From positions 8,714 to 72,713 of the forward strand of contig CAXSAZ010000020.1 in the NCBI GenBank assembly GCA_964235485.1: a stretch of DNA of 64,000 nt, in the 5' to 3' direction. Each line of letters opens with the position of its first letter. Within the stretch, counting starts at the first letter, position 1. The DNA is from CAHJXG01 sp964235485. Lineage in GTDB: Bacteria; Pseudomonadota; Alphaproteobacteria; Acetobacterales; Acetobacteraceae. The notes under the pieces were generated by a model, which had not been told where the DNA came from, did not search any database, and saw only the letters and a program-made list of their open reading frames with translations. Shown one piece after another: positions 1-7,974 of this stretch. Made by a program: the position numbers and the translations under genes.

Positions 1-1
1 G

Positions 2-697
2 ATGGTGTTCCAGGACCCCATGATGACGCTGAACCCCGTGCTGCGCATCGACACGCAGATGATCGAGGCGGTGCAGGCGCATGAGGACGTGCCGCGTGCG
101 GATGCGCGCGCCCGGGCGCGGGACGCGCTGGGCCTGGTCGGCATTTCCAGCCCCGACGAGCGGCTGCACGCCTATCCCCACCAGTTCAGCGGCGGGATGC
201 GTCAGCGTGTCGCGATTGCCATCGCCCTGCTGCACCGCCCATCCTTGATCGTGGCGGACGAGCCGACGACGGCGCTGGACGTCACGATCCAGGCGCAGAT
301 CCTGTCGGAGATGCAGGGCCTGTGCGCGCGGTTCGGCACGGCGCTGGTATGGATCACGCACGACCTGTCGGTGGTCGCGGGCCTCGCGGACCATGTTGCC
401 GTGATGTATGCTGGGCGCATCGTCGAGAAGGGCAGCGTCGCGGACGTGCTGGACCGGCCCATGCACCCCTACACCGACGGGCTGATCAACTCCGTGCCCA
501 GCCGCACCAAGCGCGGCGAGCGGTTGCGCGGCATTCCCGGCATGACCCCTTCCGCGCTGAACCTGCCGGCCGGCTGCGCCTTCCGCACGCGCTGCGCCCG
601 CGCCGACGCCCAATGCGAGGCGGACCCGCCGGAGTTCGCCGCGGGCGCCGGGCACGCGCACCGGTGCTTCCATCCCCTGGGAGGGGCGCCGGCGTGA
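2..697 (+). CDS. Dipeptide/oligopeptide ABC transporter ATP-binding protein (DppD/OppD-like), 5' end cut off by the window
   Basis: This is the C-terminal 231 residues of a nucleotide-binding subunit that powers import of peptides or related substrates through the inner membrane. The Walker A part lies before the window. Visible are the Q-loop (VFQDPMMTLNP) at the very start, the ABC signature FSGGMRQRVAIA, Walker B plus D-loop (VADEPTTALDV), and the H-loop THDLS. The C-terminus carries the family-specific oligopeptide/dipeptide extension with its cysteine cluster (CAFRTRC, then a further C). The stop codon overlaps the start of the next ATPase, as is usual for DppD-DppF pairs. The start seen here is not the true start. 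Family call is firm; the substrate is not determined. Confidence 0.93.
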   Translation: MVFQDPMMTLNPVLRIDTQMIEAVQAHEDVPRADARARARDALGLVGISSPDERLHAYPHQFSGGMRQRVAIAIALLHRPSLIVADEPTTALDVTIQAQILSEMQGLCARFGTALVWITHDLSVVAGLADHVAVMYAGRIVEKGSVADVLDRPMHPYTDGLINSVPSRTKRGERLRGIPGMTPSALNLPAGCAFRTRCARADAQCEADPPEFAAGAGHAHRCFHPLGGAPA

Positions 698-1689
698 CGG
701 AGGAGCCGGTGATCGAGCTGCGCGGCGTGTCCAAGCGGTTCGAGAAGGAAATGGACGGCGCGGCGCGGCTCGTGCGGCGCCTGCGCGGCGCGGCGCCGGC
801 GCCGGTCGTGCGCGCGGTGGACGGCGTGGACTTGCAGATACGCCGGGGCGAGGTGCTGGGGCTGGTGGGCGAAAGCGGCTGCGGCAAGAGCACTCTGGGC
901 CGCATGGTGGCCGGCATCGTGCCGCCCTCGGACGGCACCGTGCTGTATCGCGGGCAGGACCGCGCAGCCCTGGACCCGGCGGCGGCGAAACAAGCGCGGC
1001 TGCGCGTGCAGATGATCTTCCAAGACCCGTACTCAAGCCTCAACCCGCGGATGCGCGTGGGCGACATCGTGGGGGAAGCGCCGCGGGTGCACGGCCTGGC
1101 GACGGGGCGGGGCGAGGAGTACTTGGACGCGCAGTTGCGCCGCGCCGGGCTGGATCCCGCTTATAAGCGCCGCTACCCCCACCAGTTCAGCGGCGGGCAG
1201 CGCCAGCGCATCGGCATCGCCCGCGCGCTCGCGGTGCAGCCGGAGTTCCTGGTGTGCGACGAGGCCGTGGCGGCGCTGGACGTGTCCATCCAGGCGCAAA
1301 TCCTGAACCTGTTCATGGACCTGCGCCGCGACCTGAACCTGACCTACCTGTTCATCAGCCACGACCTGGGCGTGGTCGAGCACCTGTCGGACCGCGTCGC
1401 CATCATGTATCTGGGCCGCATCGTGGAGCAGGCCGGCGCCGAAGATGTGTTCGCCCGCCCGAACCACCCCTACACGCAAGCCCTGCTGGCCGAGGTGCCG
1501 CGCCTGGACGCCCGCGCCCGGCGCTTCACGGCCATGGAGGGCGAGATACCCAGCCCGCTCCACCCGCCGGCCGGTTGCCACTTCCACCCCCGCTGCCCGC
1601 ACGCATTCGCGCGGTGCAGCCGCGAGGTTCCGGTGCTGAAACAGGTCGCGCCGGGGCACAGCAGCGCGTGCCACCTGAACGAGGGCTGA
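694..1689 (+). CDS. Dipeptide/oligopeptide ABC transporter ATP-binding protein (DppF/OppF-like)
   Basis: This is the second ATPase subunit (331 aa) of the peptide-type importer, acting at the cytoplasmic face of the membrane. I chose the GTG at 694 because it overlaps the upstream TGA (GTGA), implying translational coupling. Walker A GESGCGKST is near residues 59-67, the Q-loop reads IFQDPYSSLNP, the signature is FSGGQRQRIGIA and the H-loop SHDLG. Walker B is slightly unusual, DEAVAALDV rather than DEPVSALDV; the catalytic Glu is kept. The C-terminal oligopeptide extension with cysteines (CHFHPRC) is present. Permeases and binding protein must lie upstream of the window. Confidence 0.93.
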   Translation: MTEEPVIELRGVSKRFEKEMDGAARLVRRLRGAAPAPVVRAVDGVDLQIRRGEVLGLVGESGCGKSTLGRMVAGIVPPSDGTVLYRGQDRAALDPAAAKQARLRVQMIFQDPYSSLNPRMRVGDIVGEAPRVHGLATGRGEEYLDAQLRRAGLDPAYKRRYPHQFSGGQRQRIGIARALAVQPEFLVCDEAVAALDVSIQAQILNLFMDLRRDLNLTYLFISHDLGVVEHLSDRVAIMYLGRIVEQAGAEDVFARPNHPYTQALLAEVPRLDARARRFTAMEGEIPSPLHPPAGCHFHPRCPHAFARCSREVPVLKQVAPGHSSACHLNEG

Positions 1690-1700
1690 ACCACGGTATC

Positions 1701-1747
1701 AGCCACGAGCAGGAGTTTTCGCTTCGTGGCTGTCACGCCCCGGCGTG
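1701..1747 (+). terminator. Two successive inverted repeats after the peptide-transporter operon
   Basis: An 8-bp stem (AGCCACGA at 1701-1708 with TCGTGGCT at 1724-1731) is followed at once by CACGCC-CC-GGCGTG (1734-1747). There is no clear T-run after either stem, so intrinsic termination is only suggested. Position just past the operon's last stop supports a transcript-end role. Confidence 0.4.
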
Positions 1748-1769
1748 TCATGCCAGCGGTTGAATGCCT

Positions 1770-1810
1770 CCTATCCATGACGGATGACGCTGCGCTTATC
1801 CGTCCTACGA
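1770..1810. repeat. Palindromic intergenic repeat, GCTGCGC-core type
   Basis: The core ACGGATGACGCTGCGCTTAT continues to CCGT and is self-complementary around CGCTGCGC. The reverse complement of 58775-58808 shares this sequence almost exactly, including the outer CCATGACGGAT. It also ends in CCTACG, a motif shared with the hairpins at 23616 and 41203. This is therefore one member of a dispersed palindromic family. Confidence 0.6.
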
Positions 1811-2029
1811 GTGGTGAACGGCACCCCGTTGCGCGCGGCTTGGGCGGCGGAAGCGGGCCAAGCTGCGCGTGCGCCAATCCGTGTGATGGCCAAGCAAGAT
1901 AGGTGCCGGGCAAGCCCAACGTAAACCGGCCTCCTGTTCCTGCGGGCATCGGTGCAGCGAGGCTCCAAGCACCATCCTGCGCAGCTTTCAGCGTCGGCGA
2001 CGGTCTGGGCAACGCCTGGGCCGAGACGG

Positions 2030-3526
2030 TCAACGGCCCTTGCAAGGCCGAGGCGACCCATGGGGAAACATGCGCGGGCTGACCTCCTCCACGCTTCGCC
2101 GCGCCCAGTCGCGGCTTGGGACATCCCGGACCATGCGGGCCTGCGCCTCGTGCAGCGCGGCCGCGGCCGCCTTGTAGTCCATGGTCAGCACCTGCCCGTT
2201 CTCCGCCACCTTGGCGCCATCCACGTAAACCGCGCGCAGCGCCCGGTCCGCGGCGGCATACAGCAGGGAGCGCAGGGGGTCGTAGCCTGGCCGCATGGCC
2301 GGGTGCGCCAGGTCCACCAGCACCAGGTCGGCCCGGCAGCCCGGCGCCAGGCGGCCCAGGTCGTCGCGCCCCAGGATCGCAGCGCCCCCGGCCGTGGCGG
2401 CGGTGAACAGCTCGCCGCCCGTCAGGGTCCGCGGGTTGCCGGCCTGGGTGCGCGCCAAGTACATCGCCAGCCGCATCTCTTCCAGCATGTTGTGCGGAAA
2501 GGTGTCGGTGCCGATGCCCACCTTCACGCCGGCCCGGCGGTAGCGGCCCATGTCGCGCAGCGCAATGCCGCGCCGGGCGAACACGGTGGGGCAATGGGCC
2601 ACCGCCGTTCCGGCCTCCGCCAGCAGTTGGAGGTCATGGTCGGTGTGCCACGGCGTGAACGGATGGTCGTCCAAGAAGATGGAATGGCCGATCACCGAGC
2701 GGTCCGTCAGCACGCCCAGGTGGTGCAGCCAGCCGATGGGGGTGAAGCCATGGCGGCGCGTGATCTCGTGGAACTCGCTGACGGACTGCGCGGCATGGGT
2801 CTGCCACGCGAGGCCGCGCCGGGCCGCCTCGGCATGGCTGTCGCGCAGCAGCCCGGGCGTGCAGGTGTCGATCTGGGCGGGGACCACCATGCCGGTCAGC
2901 CGGCCGGACGGATGCTGGGCCGCACGGTCCAGCAAGCGGAGCGCCTCCGCCATCGCCCGCTCCCCGGCGGGTGCGTCCCACTCGTAGTCCACGGCATGGC
3001 CGTTCGCGGTGAACCAGCGCGCGCTGCGGAACATCGGTCCCATCACCACGCGCAGCCCGCTTTCCCCGGCCACGTCCAGCCAGTCGTCATAGGGCAGCGA
3101 CAGGTCCACCACGGTCGTGACCCCGGACAGGAGCAGCTCGCTGAACGCCACCCGCGCGCAATCCGCCACCGCGTCCGGCGGCGGGCGGAAGATCGGGAGG
3201 TGTTCGTAGAGCGACGAGTTGTAAAGGCCGGGCGTGCCCACCTCGTCCGTCAGCCCCTTGAGCATCGGCTCGGAGGAGGGATGGCTGTGCACATCCACCA
3301 GGCCCGGCATCACCATCAGCCCGCGCCCGTCGATCTCCGCGTCCACGGCGCCGCCATGCCCGGCGCCGCCATGCCCGGGGCCGCCATGCCCGGGGCCGCC
3401 ATGCCTTGGGCCGACATGCGTCAGCGTGCCGTCGGTCCAGGCCACATCGGCATCGGACAGGGTGACGTGCCCGGCGCCGTCCCAGGCGATGACGGTTTCG
3501 GCGCCGCGGATCAGGGTGGTGGGCAT
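2030..3526 (-). CDS. Amidohydrolase of the TRZ/ATZ (chlorohydrolase/deaminase) type
   Basis: A 498-aa metal-dependent hydrolase, probably deaminating or dechlorinating an N-heterocycle or guanidine-like substrate in the cytoplasm. Visible ligands are the HSH pair near residues 80-82 (GLVDVHSHPSS), a His in WQTHAAQS, a His in IGHSIFLDD and the Asp in GIGTDTFPHNM. The start ATG at 3526 has a GGAG site about 8 bases upstream; a longer frame runs back to 3607 but lacks family similarity. Residues 39-59 form an unusual Gly-His-rich tract made by a 15-bp tandem repeat, inserted in the N-terminal beta-sandwich. A short near-identical copy of residues around GIALRDMGRYRRAG lies inverted downstream at 3810-3864. 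The exact substrate cannot be told. Confidence 0.88.
   Translation of the reverse strand: MPTTLIRGAETVIAWDGAGHVTLSDADVAWTDGTLTHVGPRHGGPGHGGPGHGGAGHGGAVDAEIDGRGLMVMPGLVDVHSHPSSEPMLKGLTDEVGTPGLYNSSLYEHLPIFRPPPDAVADCARVAFSELLLSGVTTVVDLSLPYDDWLDVAGESGLRVVMGPMFRSARWFTANGHAVDYEWDAPAGERAMAEALRLLDRAAQHPSGRLTGMVVPAQIDTCTPGLLRDSHAEAARRGLAWQTHAAQSVSEFHEITRRHGFTPIGWLHHLGVLTDRSVIGHSIFLDDHPFTPWHTDHDLQLLAEAGTAVAHCPTVFARRGIALRDMGRYRRAGVKVGIGTDTFPHNMLEEMRLAMYLARTQAGNPRTLTGGELFTAATAGGAAILGRDDLGRLAPGCRADLVLVDLAHPAMRPGYDPLRSLLYAAADRALRAVYVDGAKVAENGQVLTMDYKAAAAALHEAQARMVRDVPSRDWARRSVEEVSPRMFPHGSPRPCKGR
3351..3410. repeat. Four tandem copies of a 15-bp unit inside the amidohydrolase gene
   Basis: The unit CCGCCATGCCCGGGG occurs at 3351, 3366, 3381 and 3396 with one or two changes in the outer copies. 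Read on the minus strand it encodes a repeated Gly-Pro-Gly-His-Gly pattern (GPGHGGPGHGGAGHGG). The unit length is a multiple of three, so copy-number change would not break the frame. Confidence 0.9.
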
Positions 3527-3536
3527 CGGGGTGCTC

Positions 3537-3719
3537 CTACTGCGACAGCGTGATGTCCAGCCCTTCGTAGATCCCCATGCCGTAGATGCCGTGCGCCCGC
3601 ACGCCATGCGCGCGCCGGCCGGAGGCGACCCAAAGCTGCTCGCGCACCAGTGGGACCCACACGCCGGCTTTCGTCAACTGCTGCTGCACTTGGGCCAGGG
3701 CGTTGTGCTTGGCCTCCCC
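3537..3719 (-). pseudogene. C-terminal relic of a peptide-type ABC substrate-binding protein
   Basis: The last about 59 codons before a TAG stop read like the end of a family-5 solute-binding protein: NALAQVQQQLTKAGVWVPLV, then EQLWVAS and IYGMGIYEGLDITLSQ. Such proteins are normally 500 residues or more and begin with a signal peptide; here nothing recognisable lies upstream, so the gene is truncated. Its stop is 11 bases before the amidohydrolase start, and that gene's ribosome site overlaps the relic's end. It may once have been the binding protein of an importer feeding the amidohydrolase. Confidence 0.75.
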
Positions 3720-3809
3720 GGCATGATGGCGGCACTCCTGCCTCATGGTCACAGCCGAGGCGTTCACTCTTCGCGTCAGCTTGCCCATGCCTGCGAGGAG
3801 CGGGTCAAG

Positions 3810-3864
3810 CGGCGTTGCGCTGCACGACATGGGCCGCTACCGCCGGGCCGGCGGGAAGGTGGGC
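3810..3864 (+). pseudogene. Inverted duplicate scrap of an amidohydrolase gene
   Basis: About 54 bases match, with three mismatches, the reverse complement of roughly 2514-2567 inside the neighbouring amidohydrolase. Both encode DMGRYRRAG flanked by similar residues. Similarity stops abruptly on both sides. This is a leftover of a second amidohydrolase copy or of a local inverted duplication, not a gene. Confidence 0.75.
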
Positions 3865-3930
3865 GGACATCTTACGAATGCCATGAAAGGGTGGATGGTG
3901 CCGTGCCAGCCTTCATGCAATCCTCGCCGG

Positions 3931-5286
3931 ATGGACACGATCCGCGCCACCGTCCCGCGTCGCCAGATGCGCCTGGTCGCCTATCTCAAGACCGGCCCCA
4001 CCGCCATGCACGTCGGCGGCTGGCGACATCCGGAAGCCACGCTCGACGACATCTTGGATGCGTCCCGGTACCAGCACATCGCGCGGGTGCTCGAAGCCGC
4101 CTGTTTCGACGCCTGCTTCTTTGCGGACCTGTTCGGGCTGTATGACGTGCACGGCGGAAGCTACGATCCTTACCTGCGCCGCGGCGGGCAGATCAGCTTC
4201 CTGGATCCCACGGTGGTGCTGCCGGTCATGGCGTCCGTCACGACCAGGCTCGGTCTCGGCGCCACCCTGTCCACGACGGTTCACACGGCCTACCACCTGG
4301 CGCGCTGGCTCGGGTCGCTGGACGCCATGAGCGGGGGCCGGGTCGCCTGGAACGTCGTGACGTCGGCGACCGACCTTGAGGCGCAGAATGCCGGCATGGA
4401 CGAGTTGCCGCCGCGTGAGCTGCGCTACGACCGCGCCGACGAGGTGCTGGAAGCGTGCTTCGCCCTGTGGGACGGGTGGGACGAGGGCGCGCTGGTCAAG
4501 GACAAGAAGGCCGGCATCCTCGCGGACCCGGCGAAGGTGCGCTACGCCAACTACGCCGGGCGCTGGATCAAGACCCGCGGCCCACTCTCGATCCCGCGAA
4601 GCCCGCAAGGGCGTCCGGTGGTCATGCAGGCCGGCAGCTCCGACCGGGGCCGTCGGTTCGCGGCCCGATGGGCCGAGGCGATCTTCACGACGCAGCGCGA
4701 CGTGGGCGAGATGCGGGCGTTCCGCGACGACATCCATGCCCGCATGGACGCCGCGGGCCGCGCGCCCGGCGAATGCGCGATCCTGCCCGGCGTTTCCGTC
4801 GTGCTGGGCGAGACCGAAAGCATTGCGCGCGAGCGGGCGGACTACCTGAACAGCCTGATCGATCCGGAGCTGAGCCTTGCCGCCTCCTCGTCCGGCCTCG
4901 GCGCCGACCTGACCAAGCTGGCGCCCGGCCAGGACCTGGCGGCGCTGCAGGGCAACCAGGGGATGAAGGGCACGCAGGACCTGATCGAGCAGGCGATGAA
5001 GGCCGAAGGGCTGACGCTCGCGCAGGCTGCCGTGAAGCGGAACAACGGACGCGAGATCGTCGGCACGGCCGAGATGGTGGCAGACCGGCTGGAAACCATG
5101 TTCACCTCGGGCGCCTGCGACGGGTTCGTGCTGGCGCCCACCATGTTCCCCGGCATGTTCGAGCAGTTCTGCCGCTCGGTCGTGCCGGAGCTGCAACGCC
5201 GCGGGCTGTTTCGCACGGAGTACGCCGGCCGCACGCTGCGGGAGAACCTGTTGGCGGCGCCCACCATCCCGGGGAAAGCGCCATGA
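3931..5286 (+). CDS. FMN-dependent LLM-class monooxygenase, NtaA/SnaA/DszA/SoxA type
   Basis: A 451-aa bacterial-luciferase-like oxygenase using reduced FMN supplied by a separate reductase. Family members attack C-N or C-S bonds (nitrilotriacetate, EDTA, dibenzothiophene sulfone). Hallmarks are the N-terminal HVGGWRHPEA region, LEAACFDACFFAD, AMSGGRVAWNVVTS near residue 140, and the GRPVVMQAGSS block. The frame is open back to 3745, but only the part from 3931 matches the family; the upstream stretch runs through relic DNA. No strong ribosome site is visible. The stop overlaps the next gene (ATGA), tying it to the Pot-type importer that presumably brings in the substrate. No flavin reductase is seen in the operon. 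Confidence 0.88.
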   Translation: MDTIRATVPRRQMRLVAYLKTGPTAMHVGGWRHPEATLDDILDASRYQHIARVLEAACFDACFFADLFGLYDVHGGSYDPYLRRGGQISFLDPTVVLPVMASVTTRLGLGATLSTTVHTAYHLARWLGSLDAMSGGRVAWNVVTSATDLEAQNAGMDELPPRELRYDRADEVLEACFALWDGWDEGALVKDKKAGILADPAKVRYANYAGRWIKTRGPLSIPRSPQGRPVVMQAGSSDRGRRFAARWAEAIFTTQRDVGEMRAFRDDIHARMDAAGRAPGECAILPGVSVVLGETESIARERADYLNSLIDPELSLAASSSGLGADLTKLAPGQDLAALQGNQGMKGTQDLIEQAMKAEGLTLAQAAVKRNNGREIVGTAEMVADRLETMFTSGACDGFVLAPTMFPGMFEQFCRSVVPELQRRGLFRTEYAGRTLRENLLAAPTIPGKAP

Positions 5287-6347
5287 GCCACGATCCGACC
5301 GGTTCCCTGACACGCCGGGGCTTGCTGGGAACTGCCGCCGCGCTGGCCGCCGGCGGCGGGACGCGGCCGGCCGCCGCACAGGATCTGGCTGGCACGACGG
5401 TCGTGTTTGCAAGCTGGGGCGGGGCCTACCAGGATGCCCAGCGCGTCTGCTACTGCGACCCGTTCGCCGCCGAAACGGGCGCGCGCGTCGTGCAGGACGG
5501 GCCGATGAACGCGGCGCGCTTCCGCACCATGATCGAAAGCGGCACGCCCGACTGGGACGTGGCCGACATCACCATCAACCAACTGATGACCGGAGCGCGC
5601 GACAAGCTGCTGGAACGGATCGACGCCGGCATCGTTGACACCAGCCGCGTCGCGCCGCAATTCCGGCATGAATACGGGGTCGGCTGCATCGCCTGGTCCT
5701 ACAACCTGGCCTACAACACGCGCCTCTTCCCCCAAGGCAAGCGGCCGTCCACCTGGGCCGACCTGTTCGACCTCAAACGCTTCCCCGGCAAGCGCACGCT
5801 GCTGGACCAGGGCGCTGCGAACCTCGAAGCGGCGCTGATGGCGGATGGCGTGGCCCCGGCGGAGCTTTACCCCCTGGATGTCGAGCGGGCGCTGCGCAAG
5901 CTCGACACCATCAAGCCGCAAACGGTGTTCTGGACCACGAACTCCCAGTCGCAGCAGTTGTTCGTGGACGAGGAGGTGAGCTTGGGCCTCATCCTGAATG
6001 GCCGCGCCTACGACGCCTCCAAGAAGGGCGCCGACATCGCCATCTCCTGGGAGCAGAACATCCAGTCCGTCGATTACTTGGCGGTGCCACGCGGCAGCCG
6101 CAACAAGAACGCCGCCATGAGGCTGATCGACGTCATGACCCGGGCCGACAACCAGGCGAAGCTCGCCAACCTGATCGCATACGCCCCCACCAACCCCGCG
6201 GCCTTCGCCGGCATCGACCCGAAACTGGGCGGCTGGCTCTCGACCTCGCCGGAGAACACGAGCAAGGGGTTCGTCATCAACGCGGCCTGGTGGCGGGACA
6301 ACGAGCAACGGGTCATTGAGCGCTGGGCGGCGTGGAAGCTCGGCTGA
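5283..6347 (+). CDS. ABC transporter substrate-binding protein, spermidine/putrescine (PotD) type
   Basis: A 354-aa periplasmic binding protein. The N-terminus has a twin-arginine-like export signal (TRRGLLG followed by an Ala-rich hydrophobic stretch and an AAAQD cleavage region). The mature part begins with the family motif TTVVFASWGGAYQDAQ and shows the PotD-like domains through to the WWRDNEQRVIERW end. It overlaps the monooxygenase stop by ATGA and the permease start by TGATG. Pot-type receptors bind polyamines or other organic cations; the neighbours suggest a nitrogen-containing xenobiotic or metabolite, but that is inference. Confidence 0.9.
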   Translation: MSHDPTGSLTRRGLLGTAAALAAGGGTRPAAAQDLAGTTVVFASWGGAYQDAQRVCYCDPFAAETGARVVQDGPMNAARFRTMIESGTPDWDVADITINQLMTGARDKLLERIDAGIVDTSRVAPQFRHEYGVGCIAWSYNLAYNTRLFPQGKRPSTWADLFDLKRFPGKRTLLDQGAANLEAALMADGVAPAELYPLDVERALRKLDTIKPQTVFWTTNSQSQQLFVDEEVSLGLILNGRAYDASKKGADIAISWEQNIQSVDYLAVPRGSRNKNAAMRLIDVMTRADNQAKLANLIAYAPTNPAAFAGIDPKLGGWLSTSPENTSKGFVINAAWWRDNEQRVIERWAAWKLG

Positions 6348-7180
6348 TGCGGACGCCGGCCCTTCGTGCAGGGCCTTGGCTGCTGGTGCTGCCCGCCGTC
6401 GCCATGCTGTCGGCCGGCTTCGTGCTGCCTGTGGGCGTGCTGCTGGCCCGCGCCTTCACCCAGCCGGACCTGGGCTTCCAGAACTTCGTGCTGCTGTGGG
6501 AGCGGCCCATCTACCTGCAGGTGCTGTGGAACACCGTGCTGATCTCGGCGGCGGCGACCCCGATTGCCCTGCTGCTCGGCTACCCGGTCGCGCACGCGAT
6601 GGCGCATGGCTCGGGCGGAACGCGGCGGCTGCTGACGTTCATCGTGCTGCTGCCGTTCTGGACCAGCCTGCTGGTGCGCAGCTTCGCAACCGTCATCCTG
6701 TTCCAGCGCCGCGGCCCGCTGAACACGTTGCTGATCGGCCTCGGCGTCACGGACGCGCCGCTGCCGCTCATCTACAACCTGACGGGCGTGCTCCTGGGCG
6801 CGGTGCAGACGCTGCTGCCCTTTGTCATCTTCCCGCTCTACAGCTCCATGAAGCGCATCGACCCGGCGCTGATGCAGGCTGCGATGACGATGGGGGCATC
6901 GCCGCGGCGCGCCTTTCTCCGGGTTTACCTGCCGCTCAGCCTGCCGGGGCTGATGACCGGGGCCACGCTGACGTTCATCAGCATGCTCGGCTACTTCGTC
7001 ATCCCCGCGATGCTCGGCGGCCCGCGGCAGACCATGGTCGCGCAGCTCATCCAGGACCAGGTTGCGCAGCTCGGCAGTTGGGGCGTCGCGGGGGCGCTGT
7101 CGTTCGTGCTGCTGGGCGTCACGGCCCTGCTGCTGGGGGCGTTGCACCGGCTGGTGGGGCTGACGGCGGTGGCCCGGTGA
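6347..7180 (+). CDS. ABC transporter permease, PotB type
   Basis: A 277-aa inner-membrane protein with about six hydrophobic segments. The typical cytoplasmic EAA loop contacting the ATPase is seen at AAMTMGASPRRAF near residue 185. The ATG at 6347 overlaps the binding-protein stop (TGATG), and the end overlaps the next permease (GTGA). It pairs with the following permease to form the channel of the Pot-like importer. Confidence 0.9.
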   Translation: MRTPALRAGPWLLVLPAVAMLSAGFVLPVGVLLARAFTQPDLGFQNFVLLWERPIYLQVLWNTVLISAAATPIALLLGYPVAHAMAHGSGGTRRLLTFIVLLPFWTSLLVRSFATVILFQRRGPLNTLLIGLGVTDAPLPLIYNLTGVLLGAVQTLLPFVIFPLYSSMKRIDPALMQAAMTMGASPRRAFLRVYLPLSLPGLMTGATLTFISMLGYFVIPAMLGGPRQTMVAQLIQDQVAQLGSWGVAGALSFVLLGVTALLLGALHRLVGLTAVAR

Positions 7181-7974
7181 GCGACGGCATGGGCAGGTGG
7201 CGGGCGGTGCGGGCCGTCGTTTGCGCCGCCGTGGCGGTTTACCTGATCGCCCCCTTGGTGATCGTGCTCGTCATCTCGTTCAGCTCGGCCTCGTTCCTGC
7301 GCTTCCCGCCGCCGGGCTACTCGTTGCGGTGGTATCAGAACCTGGCGCACGACCGGGCCTGGGTCGATGCCATCGTCGTCAGCGTGCAGGTCATGCTGCC
7401 GACCGGCTTGCTTGCGACCGCGATGGGCACGGCCGCCGCTTATGGATTGGTGCGGGGCGGCATCCCGGGCGCCGGCCTGGTCGGCGCGTTCCTGATGGCG
7501 CCGATCGTGGTGCCGGGCGTGATCTCGGCCGCGGGCCTGTACATCGTGTATCGCGGGCTTGGCCTCAACGGGACGCTGACCGGCATCGTGATCGGGCACA
7601 CCATGCTCACCTTGCCGTTCGTCGTCGCGACGGTCGGCTCCGCGCTGCGCTCGCTTGATCCGCGGCTGGAAGCGGCCGCGTCCGTCGCCGGCGCGCCGCC
7701 GTTCACCGTTTTTCGCCGGGTCACCCTGCCACTCCTGGCGCCCGCCGTGCTGTCCAGCCTGCTGTTCGCGATGGTGCTGTCCTTTGACGAGCTGATCGTG
7801 ACGCTGTTCGTCGGTTCGGCGCGCTTGCGCACCGTGCCCGTCCAGATGTGGTCGAACATCCGGGGGGACTTCGACCCGACGATTGCCGCCGTCGCGTCGC
7901 TTTGCTTCGTCGTGGCCCTCGTGGCGCTCGGCTGCGAGGCGCTGTCGGCCCGGCATCGCGAGGAGCGGGGTTGA
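7177..7974 (+). CDS. ABC transporter permease, PotC type
   Basis: A 265-aa inner-membrane permease, partner of the preceding one. The EAA loop reads EAAASVAGAPPFTVFRRV near residue 165. I chose GTG at 7177 because it overlaps the upstream TGA; an ATG at 7189 would remove only four residues and is equally possible. Hydrophobic segments fit six membrane spans. Confidence 0.88.
   Translation: MSDGMGRWRAVRAVVCAAVAVYLIAPLVIVLVISFSSASFLRFPPPGYSLRWYQNLAHDRAWVDAIVVSVQVMLPTGLLATAMGTAAAYGLVRGGIPGAGLVGAFLMAPIVVPGVISAAGLYIVYRGLGLNGTLTGIVIGHTMLTLPFVVATVGSALRSLDPRLEAAASVAGAPPFTVFRRVTLPLLAPAVLSSLLFAMVLSFDELIVTLFVGSARLRTVPVQMWSNIRGDFDPTIAAVASLCFVVALVALGCEALSARHREERG

Larger units (their letters stand above)
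1690..2029. other. 340-bp gap between convergent genes
   Basis: The gap lies between the plus-strand transporter operon and the minus-strand amidohydrolase. It holds the terminator-like stems at its left side and a palindromic repeat at 1770-1810. No reading frame in the remainder resembles a known protein, and I see nothing else in it. Confidence 0.6.
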
